Shown here: in pieces, positions 53,847 to 63,604 of the stretch
Layout of the letters: every line of letters begins with the position of its first letter
Numbering within the stretch: position 1 is the first letter of the stretch
Assembly (NCBI RefSeq): GCF_001277235.1
Contig: NZ_CP012266.1
Location: 3,596,001-3,660,000 of the forward strand
Length of the DNA: 64,000 nt
Source of the DNA: Cronobacter dublinensis subsp. dublinensis LMG 23823
Lineage (GTDB): Bacteria; Pseudomonadota; Gammaproteobacteria; Enterobacterales; Enterobacteriaceae
Reading direction: 5' to 3'
Made by a program: the position numbers and the translations under genes
The notes under the pieces: generated by a model
Told to the model about the DNA's origin: nothing
What the model saw: only the letters and a program-made list of their open reading frames with translations
Database searches by the model: none

Positions 53847-53931
53847 AACGGCTCCTCATGACAGACGATAACTTTTTTACGGCGCTTATCTTAGCAGTTC
53901 CGTTTCGTTCATCCTAACCCGGCAGGCCTCG

Positions 53932-53975
53932 CGAAAATGAAAAAGCCGCGCGCTCCCTGCGGAACGCGCGGCTTT
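53932..53975 (-). terminator. Terminator of the prfB-lysS unit
   Basis: On the minus strand, AAAGCCGCGCG (53975-53965) pairs with CGCGCGGCTTT (53952-53942), followed by TTTCATTTTC, 18 bp after the lysS stop. It ends the recJ-prfB-lysS transcript. Confidence 0.9.
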
Positions 53976-53992
53976 GCGAGCAGCGTGACGGT

Positions 53993-55510
53993 TTATTTCA
54001 CCGGACGCATCGCCGGGAAGAGGATCACGTCGCGAATGGTGTGGCTGTTAGTAAACAGCATCACCATACGGTCGATACCGATACCGAGACCTGCGGTCGG
54101 CGGCAGGCCGTGCTCCAGCGCGGTGACGTAGTCTTCGTCATAGAACATCGCTTCGTCGTCGCCAGCGTCTTTCGCGGCCACCTGATCCTGGAAGCGCTGC
54201 GCCTGATCTTCTGCGTCGTTCAGCTCGCTAAAGCCGTTACCGATTTCACGGCCGCCGATGAAGAATTCAAAGCGGTCAGTGATTTCCGGGTTAACGTCGT
54301 TACGGCGCGCCAGCGGAGACACTTCTGCCGGATATTCAGTGATGAAAGTCGGCTGGATCAGGTGCGCTTCAGCCACTTCTTCGAAGATCTCGGTGACGAG
54401 ACGGCCAAGACCCCAGCTCTTCTCGACTTTAATGCCGATGGACTGTGCAATGCCTTTCGCCTTCTCGAAATCGTCCAGATCCGCCATGTCGGTTTCCGGG
54501 CGATATTTCTTAATGGCTTCGCGCATGGTCAGTTTTTCAAACGGCTTGCCGAAATCAAACGTCTCTTCGCCGTAAGGTACCTGCGTGGTGCCAAGAATCT
54601 CTTGCGCCAGGGTGCGGAACAGCGATTCGGTCAGCTCGATCAGATCTTTGTAATCTGCGTACGCCATGTAGAGTTCCATCATCGTGAACTCAGGGTTATG
54701 GCGCACCGAGATGCCTTCGTTACGGAAGTTGCGGTTGATTTCAAACACGCGCTCGAAACCGCCGACCACCAGACGCTTGAGATAGAGCTCAGGCGCGATA
54801 CGCAGGTACATGTCGAGATCCAGCGCATTGTGATGCGTCACGAACGGACGCGCGGACGCGCCGCCCGGGATCACCTGCATCATCGGGGTTTCAACTTCCA
54901 TAAAGCCGCGGCCAACCATGAACTGACGGATCCCCGCGAGGATCTGCGAGCGCACTTTGAAGGTGTTGCGGGATTCATCATTCGCGATGAGATCGAGATA
55001 ACGCTGACGGTAACGCGCTTCCTGATCCTGCAGGCCGTGGAATTTATCTGGTAGCGGGCGCAGCGCTTTGGTCAGCAGACGCAGCTCTGTGCAGTGGATG
55101 GACAACTCGCCGGTTTTGGTTTTAAACAGCTTGCCGCGCGCGCCCAGGATATCGCCGAGGTCCCATTTTTTGAACTGCTCGTTGTAGACGCCTTCCGGCA
55201 AATCGTCGCGCGCCACATACAGCTGAATACGGCCGCCGACATCCTGCAGCGTCACGAAAGACGCTTTACCCATAATACGACGGGTCATCATACGGCCTGC
55301 CACGCAGACCTCGATGTTCAGCACTTCCAGCTCTTCGTTTTCTTTGCCGTCGAAGTCAGCGTGCAGTTGGTCTGAGGTGCGATCGCGACGAAAATCGTTC
55401 GGAAATGCGACGCCGTTTTCGCGAAGCGCAGCCAGCTTCTCGCGGCGCGTTTTGAGTTCGTTATTAAGATCGACCGCCGCTTCTGCGCCTTGTGCTTGTT
55501 GTTCAGACAT
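53993..55510 (-). CDS. lysS: Lysyl-tRNA synthetase LysS
   Basis: A class II aminoacyl-tRNA synthetase that charges tRNA-Lys; 505 residues, equal to E. coli LysS. An N-terminal OB-fold anticodon-binding domain (about 65-150) is followed by the catalytic core. Motif 2 is FRNEGISVRHNPEFTMMELY and motif 3 is GLGIGIDRMVMLFTN. It lies 9 bp downstream of prfB, the conserved prfB-lysS pair. Confidence 0.97.
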   Translation of the reverse strand: MSEQQAQGAEAAVDLNNELKTRREKLAALRENGVAFPNDFRRDRTSDQLHADFDGKENEELEVLNIEVCVAGRMMTRRIMGKASFVTLQDVGGRIQLYVARDDLPEGVYNEQFKKWDLGDILGARGKLFKTKTGELSIHCTELRLLTKALRPLPDKFHGLQDQEARYRQRYLDLIANDESRNTFKVRSQILAGIRQFMVGRGFMEVETPMMQVIPGGASARPFVTHHNALDLDMYLRIAPELYLKRLVVGGFERVFEINRNFRNEGISVRHNPEFTMMELYMAYADYKDLIELTESLFRTLAQEILGTTQVPYGEETFDFGKPFEKLTMREAIKKYRPETDMADLDDFEKAKGIAQSIGIKVEKSWGLGRLVTEIFEEVAEAHLIQPTFITEYPAEVSPLARRNDVNPEITDRFEFFIGGREIGNGFSELNDAEDQAQRFQDQVAAKDAGDDEAMFYDEDYVTALEHGLPPTAGLGIGIDRMVMLFTNSHTIRDVILFPAMRPVK

Positions 55511-55519
55511 GTTGGTTCC

Positions 55520-56618
55520 TCATAACCCTGCTTTCAGACTTGCTTCGATGAATTTATCCAGATCGCCGTCCAGCACCGCCTGGGTATTGCGGGTTTCAAC
55601 GCCGGTGCGCAGATCTTTGATACGGGAATCGTCCAGTACGTAGGAGCGAATTTGGCTGCCCCAGCCGATGTCGGACTTGTTATCTTCCAGCGCCTGCTTC
55701 TCAGCATTTTTCTTCTGCATTTCCAGCTCGTACAGCTTCGCCTTCATCTGCTTCATGGCCTGGTCTTTGTTCTTGTGCTGAGAACGGTCGTTCTGGCACT
55801 GCGTCACCGTACCGGTCGGAATGTGGGTAATACGCACCGCGGATTCCGTACGGTTAACGTGCTGACCGCCCGCGCCCGACGCGCGATAGACGTCGATACG
55901 CAGATCCGCCGGGTTGATTTCGATATCGATATCGTCTTCCACTTCCGGATACACAAACGCAGAGCTGAAAGAGGTGTGGCGGCGACCGCCGGAGTCGAAC
56001 GGGCTCTTACGGACCAGGCGGTGTACGCCGGTTTCCGTGCGCAGCCAGCCAAACGCGTAATCGCCGGAGATTTTAATGGTGGCGGATTTCAGGCCAGCCA
56101 CTTCGCCTTCGGACTCTTCGATGATTTCGGTTTTGAAGCCGCGCGCTTCAGCCCAGCGCAGATACATACGCAGCAGCATGCTGGCCCAGTCCTGTGCCTC
56201 GGTGCCGCCGGAGCCCGCCTGGATATCCAGGTAGCAGTCGGCGCTGTCATATTCACCGGAGAACATGCGGCGGAATTCAAGCTGCGCGAGTTTGGCTTCC
56301 AGCTGATCCAGCTCGGCCACCGCTTCATTGAAGGTTTCTTCATCGTCCGCTTCAACGGCAAGCTCAAGCAGCCCCGCTACGTCATCGAGGCCCTGAGACA
56401 TTTGATCCAGCGTCTCGACGATAGCTTCAAGGGAAGAACGCTCTTTGCCGAGCGCCTGCGCGCGTTCGGGCTCGTTCCAGACGTCCGGCTGTTCCAGCTC
56501 GGCGTTTACTTCTTCAAGACGCTCTTTCTTGGCATCGTAGTCAAAGATACCCCCTAAGAACGTCTGAGCGCTCCGTGAGGTCCTGAATGCGGTTCTTTAC
56601 CGGATTAATTTCAAACAT
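55520..56618 (-). CDS. prfB: Peptide chain release factor 2 (RF2), with programmed +1 frameshift
   Basis: RF2 ends translation at UGA and UAA. Translation starts at 56618 and reads 25 codons to an in-frame TGA (56543-56541). Ribosomes must slip +1 at CTT-TGA-C, helped by the internal Shine-Dalgarno-like AGGGGG just before it, and continue in the second frame from 56542. The joined product has 365 residues, the usual RF2 length. The stop-codon-reading SPF tripeptide (RKSPFDSGGR) and the catalytic GGQ (GAGGQHVN) are present. Low RF2 raises frameshifting, which gives autoregulation. Confidence 0.97.
56541..56556 (-). promoter_or_regulatory. RF2 frameshift site
   Basis: On the minus strand AGGGGGTATCTTTGAC combines an internal Shine-Dalgarno-like element, the slippery CTT codon and the UGA stop followed by C. 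It is the same string as the E. coli prfB shift site as I know it. Confidence 0.95.
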
Positions 56619-56714
56619 GGCTGTAGAATCTTTTAGTGATGAAGATGGGCAAAATGCGGTCGTAAAACGGAAAGTTTACCGGATTTACGCCGCCTTTTAT
56701 AGTTCATCCTGGCG

Positions 56715-58448
56715 CTAAACGGGCCAGAGATGGTCGATAATTAATTGCAGGCTGCGATTGCCGCGAAACTCGTTAACGTCAAGCTTATAGGCGAGCTCCA
56801 CTTCGCGCACACCCGGATCGGGCCAGCAGGTGGTGTCGACGTTAAACGCGATGCCATCCAACAGTGGCCCGCCGCCGACCGGCTCCAGCATCAGCTTCAG
56901 ATGACGCTCGCCAACCAGACGCTGCTGAAGAATGCGAAAACGCCCGTCGAACAGCGGCTCCGGGAACATCTGCCCCCACGGGCCCGCGTCGCGCAGCATT
57001 TCTGCCACGTCGAGCGTCATCTCCTGCGGGGCGAGCGCGCCGTCAGACCAGATCTCGCCCTGCAACATCGCCGGATCTAACCACGCGTTGACGAGCTCTG
57101 CGAAGCGCGCCTGAAACTCCGGAAAGCGCGCCTCTTCCAGCGACAAACCGGCCGCCATCGCGTGCCCGCCAAATTTCAGCATCATGCCAGGGTAGAGCGT
57201 GTCGAGACGCTCCAGCGCGTCGCGCATATGCAGCCCCTGCACCGAACGCCCTGAGCCTTTGAGTATGCCCTCGCCCGCTGGCGCGAAGGCAATCACCGGG
57301 CGATGGAAACGCTCTTTGATGCGCGAGGCGAGAATACCCACCACGCCCTGATGCCATTCAGGATGGAAAATCGCGATGCCGCTCGGCAAGGCTTCGCCGC
57401 TACGCTCCAGTTGCTGACACAGCGTCAGCGCCTCCGCCTGCATCCCCTGCTCAATCTCTTTGCGGGTCTGGTTCAGCGCGTCGAGTTCGTTCGCGAGCAT
57501 ACGGGCTTCACCGATGTTATCGCACAGCAGCAGCGCCACGCCGACGGACATATCATCCAGTCGCCCTGCCGCGTTGAGCCGCGGGCCGAGCGCAAAGCCG
57601 AGATCGCTTGCCGTAAGGCGATGCGCCTCGCGGTTGGCTATCTCCAGCAGCGCGCGAATGCCGGGACGGCATTTTCCGGCGCGGATGCGGCTCAGCCCCT
57701 GCCAGATAAGAATCCGGTTATTGGCATCAAGCGGCACGACGTCCGCCACGGTGCCAAGCGACACCAGGTCGAGAAACTCCGCGAGGTTCGGCTCAGGAAT
57801 GCCTTTTTCCGTAAACCAGTCAACGCTTCGCAGATGCGCGCGCAGGGCAAGCATCAGGTAAAACGCGACGCCCACGCCTGCGAGCGATTTCGACGGAAAC
57901 GTACATTCCGCGAGGTTCGGGTTGATGATAGCGCCCGCGGCGGGCAGCGTATCGCCCGGTAAATGGTGATCGGTAACCAGCACCGGAATGCCCAGCTCAT
58001 GCGCGCGCGCAACGCCTGCATGTGATGAGATGCCGTTATCGACGGTGAGGATCATCTGCGCGCCGCGCGCGTGGGCCTGATCGACGACCTCCGGGCTAAG
58101 CCCGTAGCCGTCATCGAACCGGTTAGGCACCAGATAAGCGACATTGCCGCCGCCGAGCGCGCGAAGCGCCAGCACGCTTAACGCGGTACTGGTAGCGCCG
58201 TCGGCATCGAAATCGCCCACGACGATAATGCGCAGCCCTTCACGCAAGGCGTCATGGAGCATCGCGACCGCCTGTTCAATGCCGCACAGCTGTTGCCAGG
58301 GCAGCATGCCTTTTACGCTGCGCTCCAGCTCCTGCGCGCTGCGCACGCCGCGGCTGGCATAAAGCCTGCGCAGCAGCGGCGGTAAACTCTCCGGCAAGGT
58401 AATGGCTTCGTCTGACGAACGCCTGCGAAGTTGCGTCTGTTTGCTCAC
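56715..58448 (-). CDS. recJ: Single-strand DNA exonuclease RecJ
   Basis: A 5'-to-3' single-strand exonuclease of the RecF repair pathway, base excision repair and mismatch repair. It has 577 residues, as in E. coli. DHH-family motifs are in order: VVGDFDADGATST (DAD), VTDHHLPGD (DHH), and the DHHA1 part with GGHAMAAGLSL. It lies 3 bp after dsbC and upstream of prfB in the xerD-dsbC-recJ-prfB-lysS series. Confidence 0.97.
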   Translation of the reverse strand: MSKQTQLRRRSSDEAITLPESLPPLLRRLYASRGVRSAQELERSVKGMLPWQQLCGIEQAVAMLHDALREGLRIIVVGDFDADGATSTALSVLALRALGGGNVAYLVPNRFDDGYGLSPEVVDQAHARGAQMILTVDNGISSHAGVARAHELGIPVLVTDHHLPGDTLPAAGAIINPNLAECTFPSKSLAGVGVAFYLMLALRAHLRSVDWFTEKGIPEPNLAEFLDLVSLGTVADVVPLDANNRILIWQGLSRIRAGKCRPGIRALLEIANREAHRLTASDLGFALGPRLNAAGRLDDMSVGVALLLCDNIGEARMLANELDALNQTRKEIEQGMQAEALTLCQQLERSGEALPSGIAIFHPEWHQGVVGILASRIKERFHRPVIAFAPAGEGILKGSGRSVQGLHMRDALERLDTLYPGMMLKFGGHAMAAGLSLEEARFPEFQARFAELVNAWLDPAMLQGEIWSDGALAPQEMTLDVAEMLRDAGPWGQMFPEPLFDGRFRILQQRLVGERHLKLMLEPVGGGPLLDGIAFNVDTTCWPDPGVREVELAYKLDVNEFRGNRSLQLIIDHLWPV

Positions 58449-58451
58449 TCG

Positions 58452-59171
58452 TTACTGCCCGCTCGCCGAAAGCTGTTTCTGATGCTCATCCAGGAACGCT
58501 TTCATTTCTTTTGGTCCCTGATAGCCCGGCACCATCGCGCCGTTGCTCAGGACAATCGCAGGCGTCCCCTGTACCCCAAACTGCACGCCGAGCTCGTAAT
58601 GTTTCGCGGTGTCGATATTACAGCTGGCCGCTGCCACTTTGCCGCCGCCCATCGCGTTATCGAAGGCTTTGTTGCGGTCTTTCGCGCACCAGATAGCCTG
58701 CATATCTTTTGCCGGCTCACTGCGCGGCCCCTGACGCGGGAAGGCCAGGTAACGTACCGTAATACCGAGCGCGTTGTAGTCTTTCATCTCTTCATGCAGC
58801 TTGTGGCAATAGCCGCAGGTGATATCGGTGAAGACGGTGATGACATGCTTCTCCTGCGGCGCTTTGTAGACGATCATCTCTTTGTCGAGCGCGTTGAGTT
58901 TGGTCATCAGCATCTGGTTGGTCACATTGACCGGCTGCCCGCCGCTGACGTCATACAGCGGGCCCTGAATGATATGTTTACCGTCTTCGGTCACGTAGAT
59001 AACGCCGCTTTCGGTCAGCACCGTTTTCATGCCCGCCAGCGGAGCAGGCTGAATTTCAGCGTTCGCCACGCCCAGTTTGGTCAGCGACTGCTTGATGGCC
59101 GCGTCATCCGCCTGGGCAAAGCCTGAGAAAGCCGCCAGCGTAACGGAGAGCAGCGCAATAGTTTTTTTCAT
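58452..59171 (-). CDS. dsbC: Thiol:disulfide interchange protein DsbC
   Basis: A periplasmic disulfide isomerase that repairs wrongly paired cysteines and is kept reduced by DsbD. It has 239 residues with a 21-residue signal peptide (cleavage after GFAQA). An N-terminal dimerisation domain precedes a thioredoxin fold with the active site CGYC in FTDITCGYCHKL. The cis-proline region is GVQGTPAIV. It is located between xerD and recJ, as in E. coli. Confidence 0.97.
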   Translation of the reverse strand: MKKTIALLSVTLAAFSGFAQADDAAIKQSLTKLGVANAEIQPAPLAGMKTVLTESGVIYVTEDGKHIIQGPLYDVSGGQPVNVTNQMLMTKLNALDKEMIVYKAPQEKHVITVFTDITCGYCHKLHEEMKDYNALGITVRYLAFPRQGPRSEPAKDMQAIWCAKDRNKAFDNAMGGGKVAAASCNIDTAKHYELGVQFGVQGTPAIVLSNGAMVPGYQGPKEMKAFLDEHQKQLSASGQ

Positions 59172-59193
59172 AACGTGTCCTTAAATTCGGCAC

Positions 59194-60090
59194 TCACGCT
59201 CTGGGGTGGTGCTGTTGATGAAGTTGCCGTAATCGTTCCGTCGCCACATGCGTGTAGATTTGCGTGGTGGAGAGATCGCTGTGTCCCAGCAGCATCTGCA
59301 CCACGCGCAAATCGGCGCCATGATTTAACAGATGCGTGGCGAACGCATGGCGTAAAACGTGCGGCGAAAGCTTTTCACTGTCGATGCCCGCCAGTTGAGC
59401 ATAATGTTTGATGCGATGCCAGAAGGTCTGTCGTGTCATCTGCTGAGCGCGGTTGCTCGGAAAGAGAACATCCAGCGACTGGCCGTTAAGTAGCCACGGG
59501 CGGCCATGCGTAAGGTAGTGCTCCAGCCAGTAGACGGCCTCTTCGCCAAGCGGCACCAGCCGCTCTTTGTTGCCTTTACCGATAACGCGCACGACGCCCT
59601 GACGCAGGCTGACATCGCTCATGGTTAATCCGACCAGCTCAGAAACGCGCAGCCCCGTGGCGTATAGCACTTCCAGCATGGCTTTATCGCGCAGTTCAAT
59701 CGGTTGATCGACCGTCGGCGCCTGCAGGAGACGCTCAACCTGCGCCTCGCTTAAATCCTTAGGCAGACGTTGCGGCAGCTTTGGCGACGCCAGCAGCGCG
59801 CTGGGGTCGTCATCGCGAATTTTTTCACGGTACAGATGCTGAAACAACCGGCGCACGGCGCTCAGCATGCGGGCAGTACTGGTGGCTTTGTAGCCGCCTT
59901 CAACGCGCTCCGCCAGCAGCGCCTGGAGATCGCCGCTCTGCGTGGTCGAGAGGCTAAGCCCACGATGGTGCAACCACTCCACCACCATTTTAAGATCCCG
60001 CCGGTATGCGTTCAGGCTGTTCTCGGCCAGGTTGCGCTCCAGCCAGAGCGCATCGAGAAATTGTTCGATACGCGCTAAATCCTGTTCCAT
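59194..60090 (-). CDS. xerD: Site-specific tyrosine recombinase XerD
   Basis: With XerC it resolves chromosome dimers at dif under FtsK control. The start at 60090 gives 298 residues, equal to E. coli XerD; a longer reading from 60153 is not supported. Catalytic residues are in ATGLRVSELV (Arg), GKGNKERLV (Lys), SPHVLRHAFATHLLNHG (His, Arg), LLGHSDLSTTQIYTHV (His and the nucleophile Tyr). It is the first gene of xerD-dsbC-recJ and divergent from fldB. Confidence 0.97.
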   Translation of the reverse strand: MEQDLARIEQFLDALWLERNLAENSLNAYRRDLKMVVEWLHHRGLSLSTTQSGDLQALLAERVEGGYKATSTARMLSAVRRLFQHLYREKIRDDDPSALLASPKLPQRLPKDLSEAQVERLLQAPTVDQPIELRDKAMLEVLYATGLRVSELVGLTMSDVSLRQGVVRVIGKGNKERLVPLGEEAVYWLEHYLTHGRPWLLNGQSLDVLFPSNRAQQMTRQTFWHRIKHYAQLAGIDSEKLSPHVLRHAFATHLLNHGADLRVVQMLLGHSDLSTTQIYTHVATERLRQLHQQHHPRA

Positions 60091-60191
60091 TGCCACCTCA
60101 CATACGCTCCTCATCGCTGCATTATGCCTGACTGGAGACGGGATCTGATACACTGGCGGTTCTGCAGAATAGGAAATGAGACGTTATCGCT

Positions 60192-60713
60192 ATGAACATT
60201 GGTCTTTTTTATGGTTCCAGCACCTGTTACACCGAAATGGCGGCAGAAAAAATCCGCGATATTATTGGTCCTGAACTGGTCACGCTGCATAACCTTAAAG
60301 ACGACTCGCCGACGCTCATGGAGCAGTATGATGTGCTGATCCTCGGCATTCCGACCTGGGATTTCGGCGAACTCCAGGAAGACTGGGAAGCCATCTGGGA
60401 TCAACTGGACGCGTTAAACCTCGACGGAAAAATTGTGGCGCTTTACGGCATGGGCGACCAGCTGGGCTACGGCGAATGGTTCCTTGACGCACTCGGCATG
60501 CTGCACGACAAGCTTAGCCCTAAAGGCGTGAAATTTGTCGGCTACTGGCCCACGGAAGGCTATGAATTTACAAGCCCAAAACCTGTCATTGCGGATGGCC
60601 AGCTGTTTGTCGGCCTGGCGCTGGATGAAACCAACCAGTACGATCTGAGCGATAGCCGCATTGAAAGCTGGTGCGAGCAGATCCTCGGCGAAATGGCGAC
60701 GCACTTCTCCTGA
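60192..60713 (+). CDS. fldB: Flavodoxin 2 FldB
   Basis: A small FMN electron carrier of 173 residues. The FMN phosphate loop is FYGSSTCYTEMAA, with the W and Y stacking loops at IPTWDFGELQEDWE and GMGDQLGYGEWF. In E. coli it is induced by SoxRS under oxidative stress. It converges on cptA with only 15 bp between the stop codons, and I see no terminator there. Confidence 0.95.
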   Translation: MNIGLFYGSSTCYTEMAAEKIRDIIGPELVTLHNLKDDSPTLMEQYDVLILGIPTWDFGELQEDWEAIWDQLDALNLDGKIVALYGMGDQLGYGEWFLDALGMLHDKLSPKGVKFVGYWPTEGYEFTSPKPVIADGQLFVGLALDETNQYDLSDSRIESWCEQILGEMATHFS

Positions 60714-60728
60714 GCATTGCCTGCTGCT

Positions 60729-61142
60729 TCAGCGGCCCCGCACCGGCTGCTGTAGTAAAAGCCGACGCAAATCGCGCCATTCCTTCGCCGTCATACTGTC
60801 CGATGCCAGCCACACATGGTGGCTGCGCGTCGTTTTTGGATGCCGAAGACGCAGCATCATGCCGCTGCGCAGCATCCAGGGCGTCGCGCAGATCTCCCAG
60901 TCAACGCCCTGCCAGCGTAGCTGATAGTCCGCCGTCAGGCTGACCTCTCCGTGAAACGCATTGATACGCCGCTGGCTGCGAACGCAGTCAAACACCACCA
61001 GAGACAGCAGCAGCATCCAGACGGGCAGATACCGCAGCGGCCACGGAAGCAGCAAAATAATCACGGCTACCGCGCCATGCAGCAGCAACGACACCCACTG
61101 CGAGCGCCATGAGACGCGAAGATCAGAGTGCCACAGGACCAC
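60729..61142 (-). CDS. cptA: CptA (YgfX) membrane protein
   Basis: An inner-membrane protein of 137 residues with two hydrophobic helices near the N terminus (LLHGAVAVIILLLPWPL and VWMLLLSLVVFDCV). E. coli YgfX was described as a toxin that affects FtsZ and MreB, paired with YgfY. Later work assigns YgfY (SdhE) a role in flavinylation, so the toxin function is debated. Its start overlaps the end of sdhE by 20 bp. Confidence 0.9.
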   Translation of the reverse strand: MVLWHSDLRVSWRSQWVSLLLHGAVAVIILLLPWPLRYLPVWMLLLSLVVFDCVRSQRRINAFHGEVSLTADYQLRWQGVDWEICATPWMLRSGMMLRLRHPKTTRSHHVWLASDSMTAKEWRDLRRLLLQQPVRGR

Positions 61143-61389
61143 GTTCCTGATTCCGTTGTTGGATCAATTGCACCATCCGCGCCAGTTCCGCATCGGCCGG
61201 TTTGCCGTGGTTCATCAGCCAGTTGAATAAATCAGGATCGTCACACTCCAGCAGGCGCACAAAGACGCGTTTGTCTTCTTCGCTCAGGGAGTCATAGTCG
61301 TGCTCAAAGAAAGGCATGATGGAAATGTCCAGCTCACGCATACCTCTGCGACATGCCCAGTGAATACGGGCTTTATTATTAATATCCAT
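61123..61389 (-). CDS. sdhE: FAD assembly factor SdhE (YgfY)
   Basis: A cytoplasmic helical protein of 88 residues that promotes covalent attachment of FAD to succinate dehydrogenase and fumarate reductase. The conserved RGMRELD motif (residues 15-21) and the following FFEHDYDSLSE are intact. It is co-translated with cptA. The 277-bp gap to the divergent ygfZ holds both promoters; I see no clear operator in it. Confidence 0.95.
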   Translation of the reverse strand: MDINNKARIHWACRRGMRELDISIMPFFEHDYDSLSEEDKRVFVRLLECDDPDLFNWLMNHGKPADAELARMVQLIQQRNQERGPVAL

Positions 61390-61666
61390 GTCTCTTACCT
61401 GCTAAACCACTGTTGAATGACGGCGGATAGTGTAACGCGTTTTCCACACATCATTGAGTCCAATATGAGTAATTGCGAGGCGTTATCCTGAATATAACTT
61501 TTGGGGTGCAACCGACATTTTTTCCTGCGAGTTGTCTCGAAGAACGCGTTAACGGCACAAAAGGGGATGCTAAAAGGCTTGCAAACTCCGGCGGCTCTTT
61601 AACAATATGAAGCTATCTCTCCACTCGCGTGGACCATTATTGCGATAGCACATTGGGACTTTATTT

Positions 61667-62656
61667 ATGGCATTTACTCCATTTCCTCCCCGTCAGCCAG
61701 CCGCCAGCGCGCGCCTGCCGCTGACGCTTATTTCGCTTGAAGACTGGGCGCTGGCGACCATAACCGGCCCGGACAGTGAAAAGTATCTTCAGGGCCAGGT
61801 CACGGCGGACGTCACCCAGCTTGGCGAGAACCAGCATCTGCTGGTGGCGCACTGCGACGCGAAGGGCAAAATGTGGAGCAACCTGCGTCTGTTCCGCAAC
61901 AGTGACGGTTTCGCCTGGATTGAACGGCGCAGCGTGCGCGACGCGCAACTGGCTGAAATGAAAAAGTATGCGGTTTTCTCGAAAGTCACTCTCGCGCCTG
62001 CCGACGATGCGGTGCTGCTGGGCGTGGCCGGTTTCCAGGCGCGCGCGGCGCTGGCGAACCATTTCGCCTCGCTGCCGGATGAGCAAAACCAGCGCGTGAC
62101 AGACGGCACCACCACGCTCCTGTGGCTCGGCCTGCCTGCGGAGCGTTTTTTGATAGTCACCAATGAGGAAACTGCGGCTCAGCTTGCGGAAAAACTCCGT
62201 GGCGAAGCGCAGCTGAACGCGAGCGCGCAGTGGCTTGCGCTGGACATTGAAGCCGGTTTGCCCGTTATCGACGCGCCGAACAGCAACCAGTTTATTCCGC
62301 AGGCCACCAACATGCAGGCGCTGGGCGGCATCAGCTTTAAAAAAGGCTGTTACGCAGGCCAGGAGATGGTGGCGCGAGCGAAATTCCGCGGCGCGAATAA
62401 ACGCGCGCTCTGGTCTCTGGCCGGGGCAGGCAGCCGCGTGCCAGAGGCGGGTGAAGATATCGAAATGCAGATGGGCGAGAACTGGCGTCGCACCGGCACG
62501 GTGCTGGCGGCAGTGCAACTGGATGACGGTCGTCTGCTGGCGCAGGTGGTGATGAATAACGATCTGGAAGCCGACACCGTGTTCCGCGTTCGTGAAGAGA
62601 GCGGCGCGCACACGCTGCACATCGAGCCGCTGCCCTATTCGCTCGAAGAGGCGTAA
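61667..62656 (+). CDS. ygfZ: Folate-binding protein YgfZ
   Basis: A tetrahydrofolate-dependent factor needed for activity of some iron-sulfur enzymes such as MiaB. It has 329 residues (E. coli 326) with the GcvT-like fold. The family signature KGCYAGQEMVARAKFRG, with its essential cysteine, is at about residues 226-242. It is a single-gene unit, divergent from sdhE. Confidence 0.96.
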   Translation: MAFTPFPPRQPAASARLPLTLISLEDWALATITGPDSEKYLQGQVTADVTQLGENQHLLVAHCDAKGKMWSNLRLFRNSDGFAWIERRSVRDAQLAEMKKYAVFSKVTLAPADDAVLLGVAGFQARAALANHFASLPDEQNQRVTDGTTTLLWLGLPAERFLIVTNEETAAQLAEKLRGEAQLNASAQWLALDIEAGLPVIDAPNSNQFIPQATNMQALGGISFKKGCYAGQEMVARAKFRGANKRALWSLAGAGSRVPEAGEDIEMQMGENWRRTGTVLAAVQLDDGRLLAQVVMNNDLEADTVFRVREESGAHTLHIEPLPYSLEEA

Positions 62657-62695
62657 CGGCTTTCGCGTCATCAAACGCCGTGTATTGTATGGACT

Positions 62696-62733
62696 ATTCC
62701 CGCCAGGCCGGTAACCACCTGTCTGGCGGGAAT
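62696..62733. repeat. Perfect 11-bp inverted repeat after ygfZ
   Basis: ATTCCCGCCAG (62696-62706) and CTGGCGGGAAT (62723-62733) are perfectly inverted around a 16-base loop, between the convergent ygfZ and yqfA. There is no T run on either side, so it is more likely a transcript-end stabiliser than a simple terminator. Confidence 0.6.
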
Positions 62734-62786
62734 TCCGTATGTCTTACGCGAGCCTACCCACCGATGCGCTTACGGTAACGCTGCCG

Positions 62787-63440
62787 TTAGCGGATATAGA
62801 GGTAGATAGCCAGGAAGTGACAGACGCTCCCGCCCAGAACAAAACCGTGCCAGATGGCATGGTTGTACGGAATGCGTTTGCAGACGTAAAAAATCACGCC
62901 CAGCGAATAGATGATTCCCCCTGCCGCGAGCAGCGTCACGCTGCCAGGCGCGAGCTTCATCACCATCTGATAGATAACCACCAGCGACAGCCAGCCCATC
63001 ATCAGGTAAGTGACCAGCGACAACACCTTAAACCGGTGTGCGATGGTGAGCTTAAAGAGGATGCCGAGTAGCGCCAGCCCCCAGATAACTATCATCAAGC
63101 CATGCGCCAGCGGCGACTTAAGCCCGACCAGCAAAAACGGCGTATACGTGCCTGCAATTAAGAGATAAATGGCGCAGTGGTCGAACTTTTTAAGCCAGAT
63201 TTTGGCCCGCGCGTGCGGTATGGCGTGATAAAGCGTCGAGGCGAGAAACAGCAGGATCATGCTGCCGCCATAAAGGCTGTAACTGGTGATGGCGGTGACG
63301 TCAGCATTGCTGTCCACGGCCTGGACCAGTAATAACACCAGCCCGACAATTCCGAACACCAGTCCGATTCCGTGACTGATGCTGTTGGCTATTTCCTCAG
63401 CCAGTGAATATCCCTGCGCAAGTAATGGTTTACGAACCAT
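62787..63440 (-). CDS. yqfA: Hemolysin III / PAQR-family membrane protein YqfA
   Basis: A seven-helix membrane protein of 217 residues, close to E. coli YqfA (219). The zinc-site family motifs are present: NSISHGIGLVFG near the N terminus, STLYHAIPH and FDHCAIYLLIAGTYTP, and HAIWHGFVLGGSVCHFLAIYLY at the end. It may affect membrane lipid state; true haemolysis is not established for this member. The ATG at 63440 is preferred over an upstream one at 63482. Confidence 0.93.
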   Translation of the reverse strand: MVRKPLLAQGYSLAEEIANSISHGIGLVFGIVGLVLLLVQAVDSNADVTAITSYSLYGGSMILLFLASTLYHAIPHARAKIWLKKFDHCAIYLLIAGTYTPFLLVGLKSPLAHGLMIVIWGLALLGILFKLTIAHRFKVLSLVTYLMMGWLSLVVIYQMVMKLAPGSVTLLAAGGIIYSLGVIFYVCKRIPYNHAIWHGFVLGGSVCHFLAIYLYIR

Positions 63441-63604
63441 GTGGCAACTCCGGTAAAACTGAATAAAAAAAACGCAGCCCACATAGCCTAACTGAGAATG
63501 ATTTCAGTGAACACCTGTTCGCTAAAATAAATCTGTGACAGCCCGTAACAGCCTGGCGCAGCGGCAGACCGCACCGGTTTTGCCCTTCTGCGCACGCACG
63601 TTTT

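Noticed and set aside
60729..61389. cptA-sdhE as a toxin-antitoxin pair
   Set aside because: The pair was once described this way, but SdhE is now best supported as a flavinylation factor; the pair is a conserved housekeeping one, not a new system.
61838..61845. Chi sequences (GCTGGTGG), for example here, near 28398 and near 41441
   Set aside because: Chi is frequent throughout enterobacterial chromosomes, and a few copies in 64 kb are expected.
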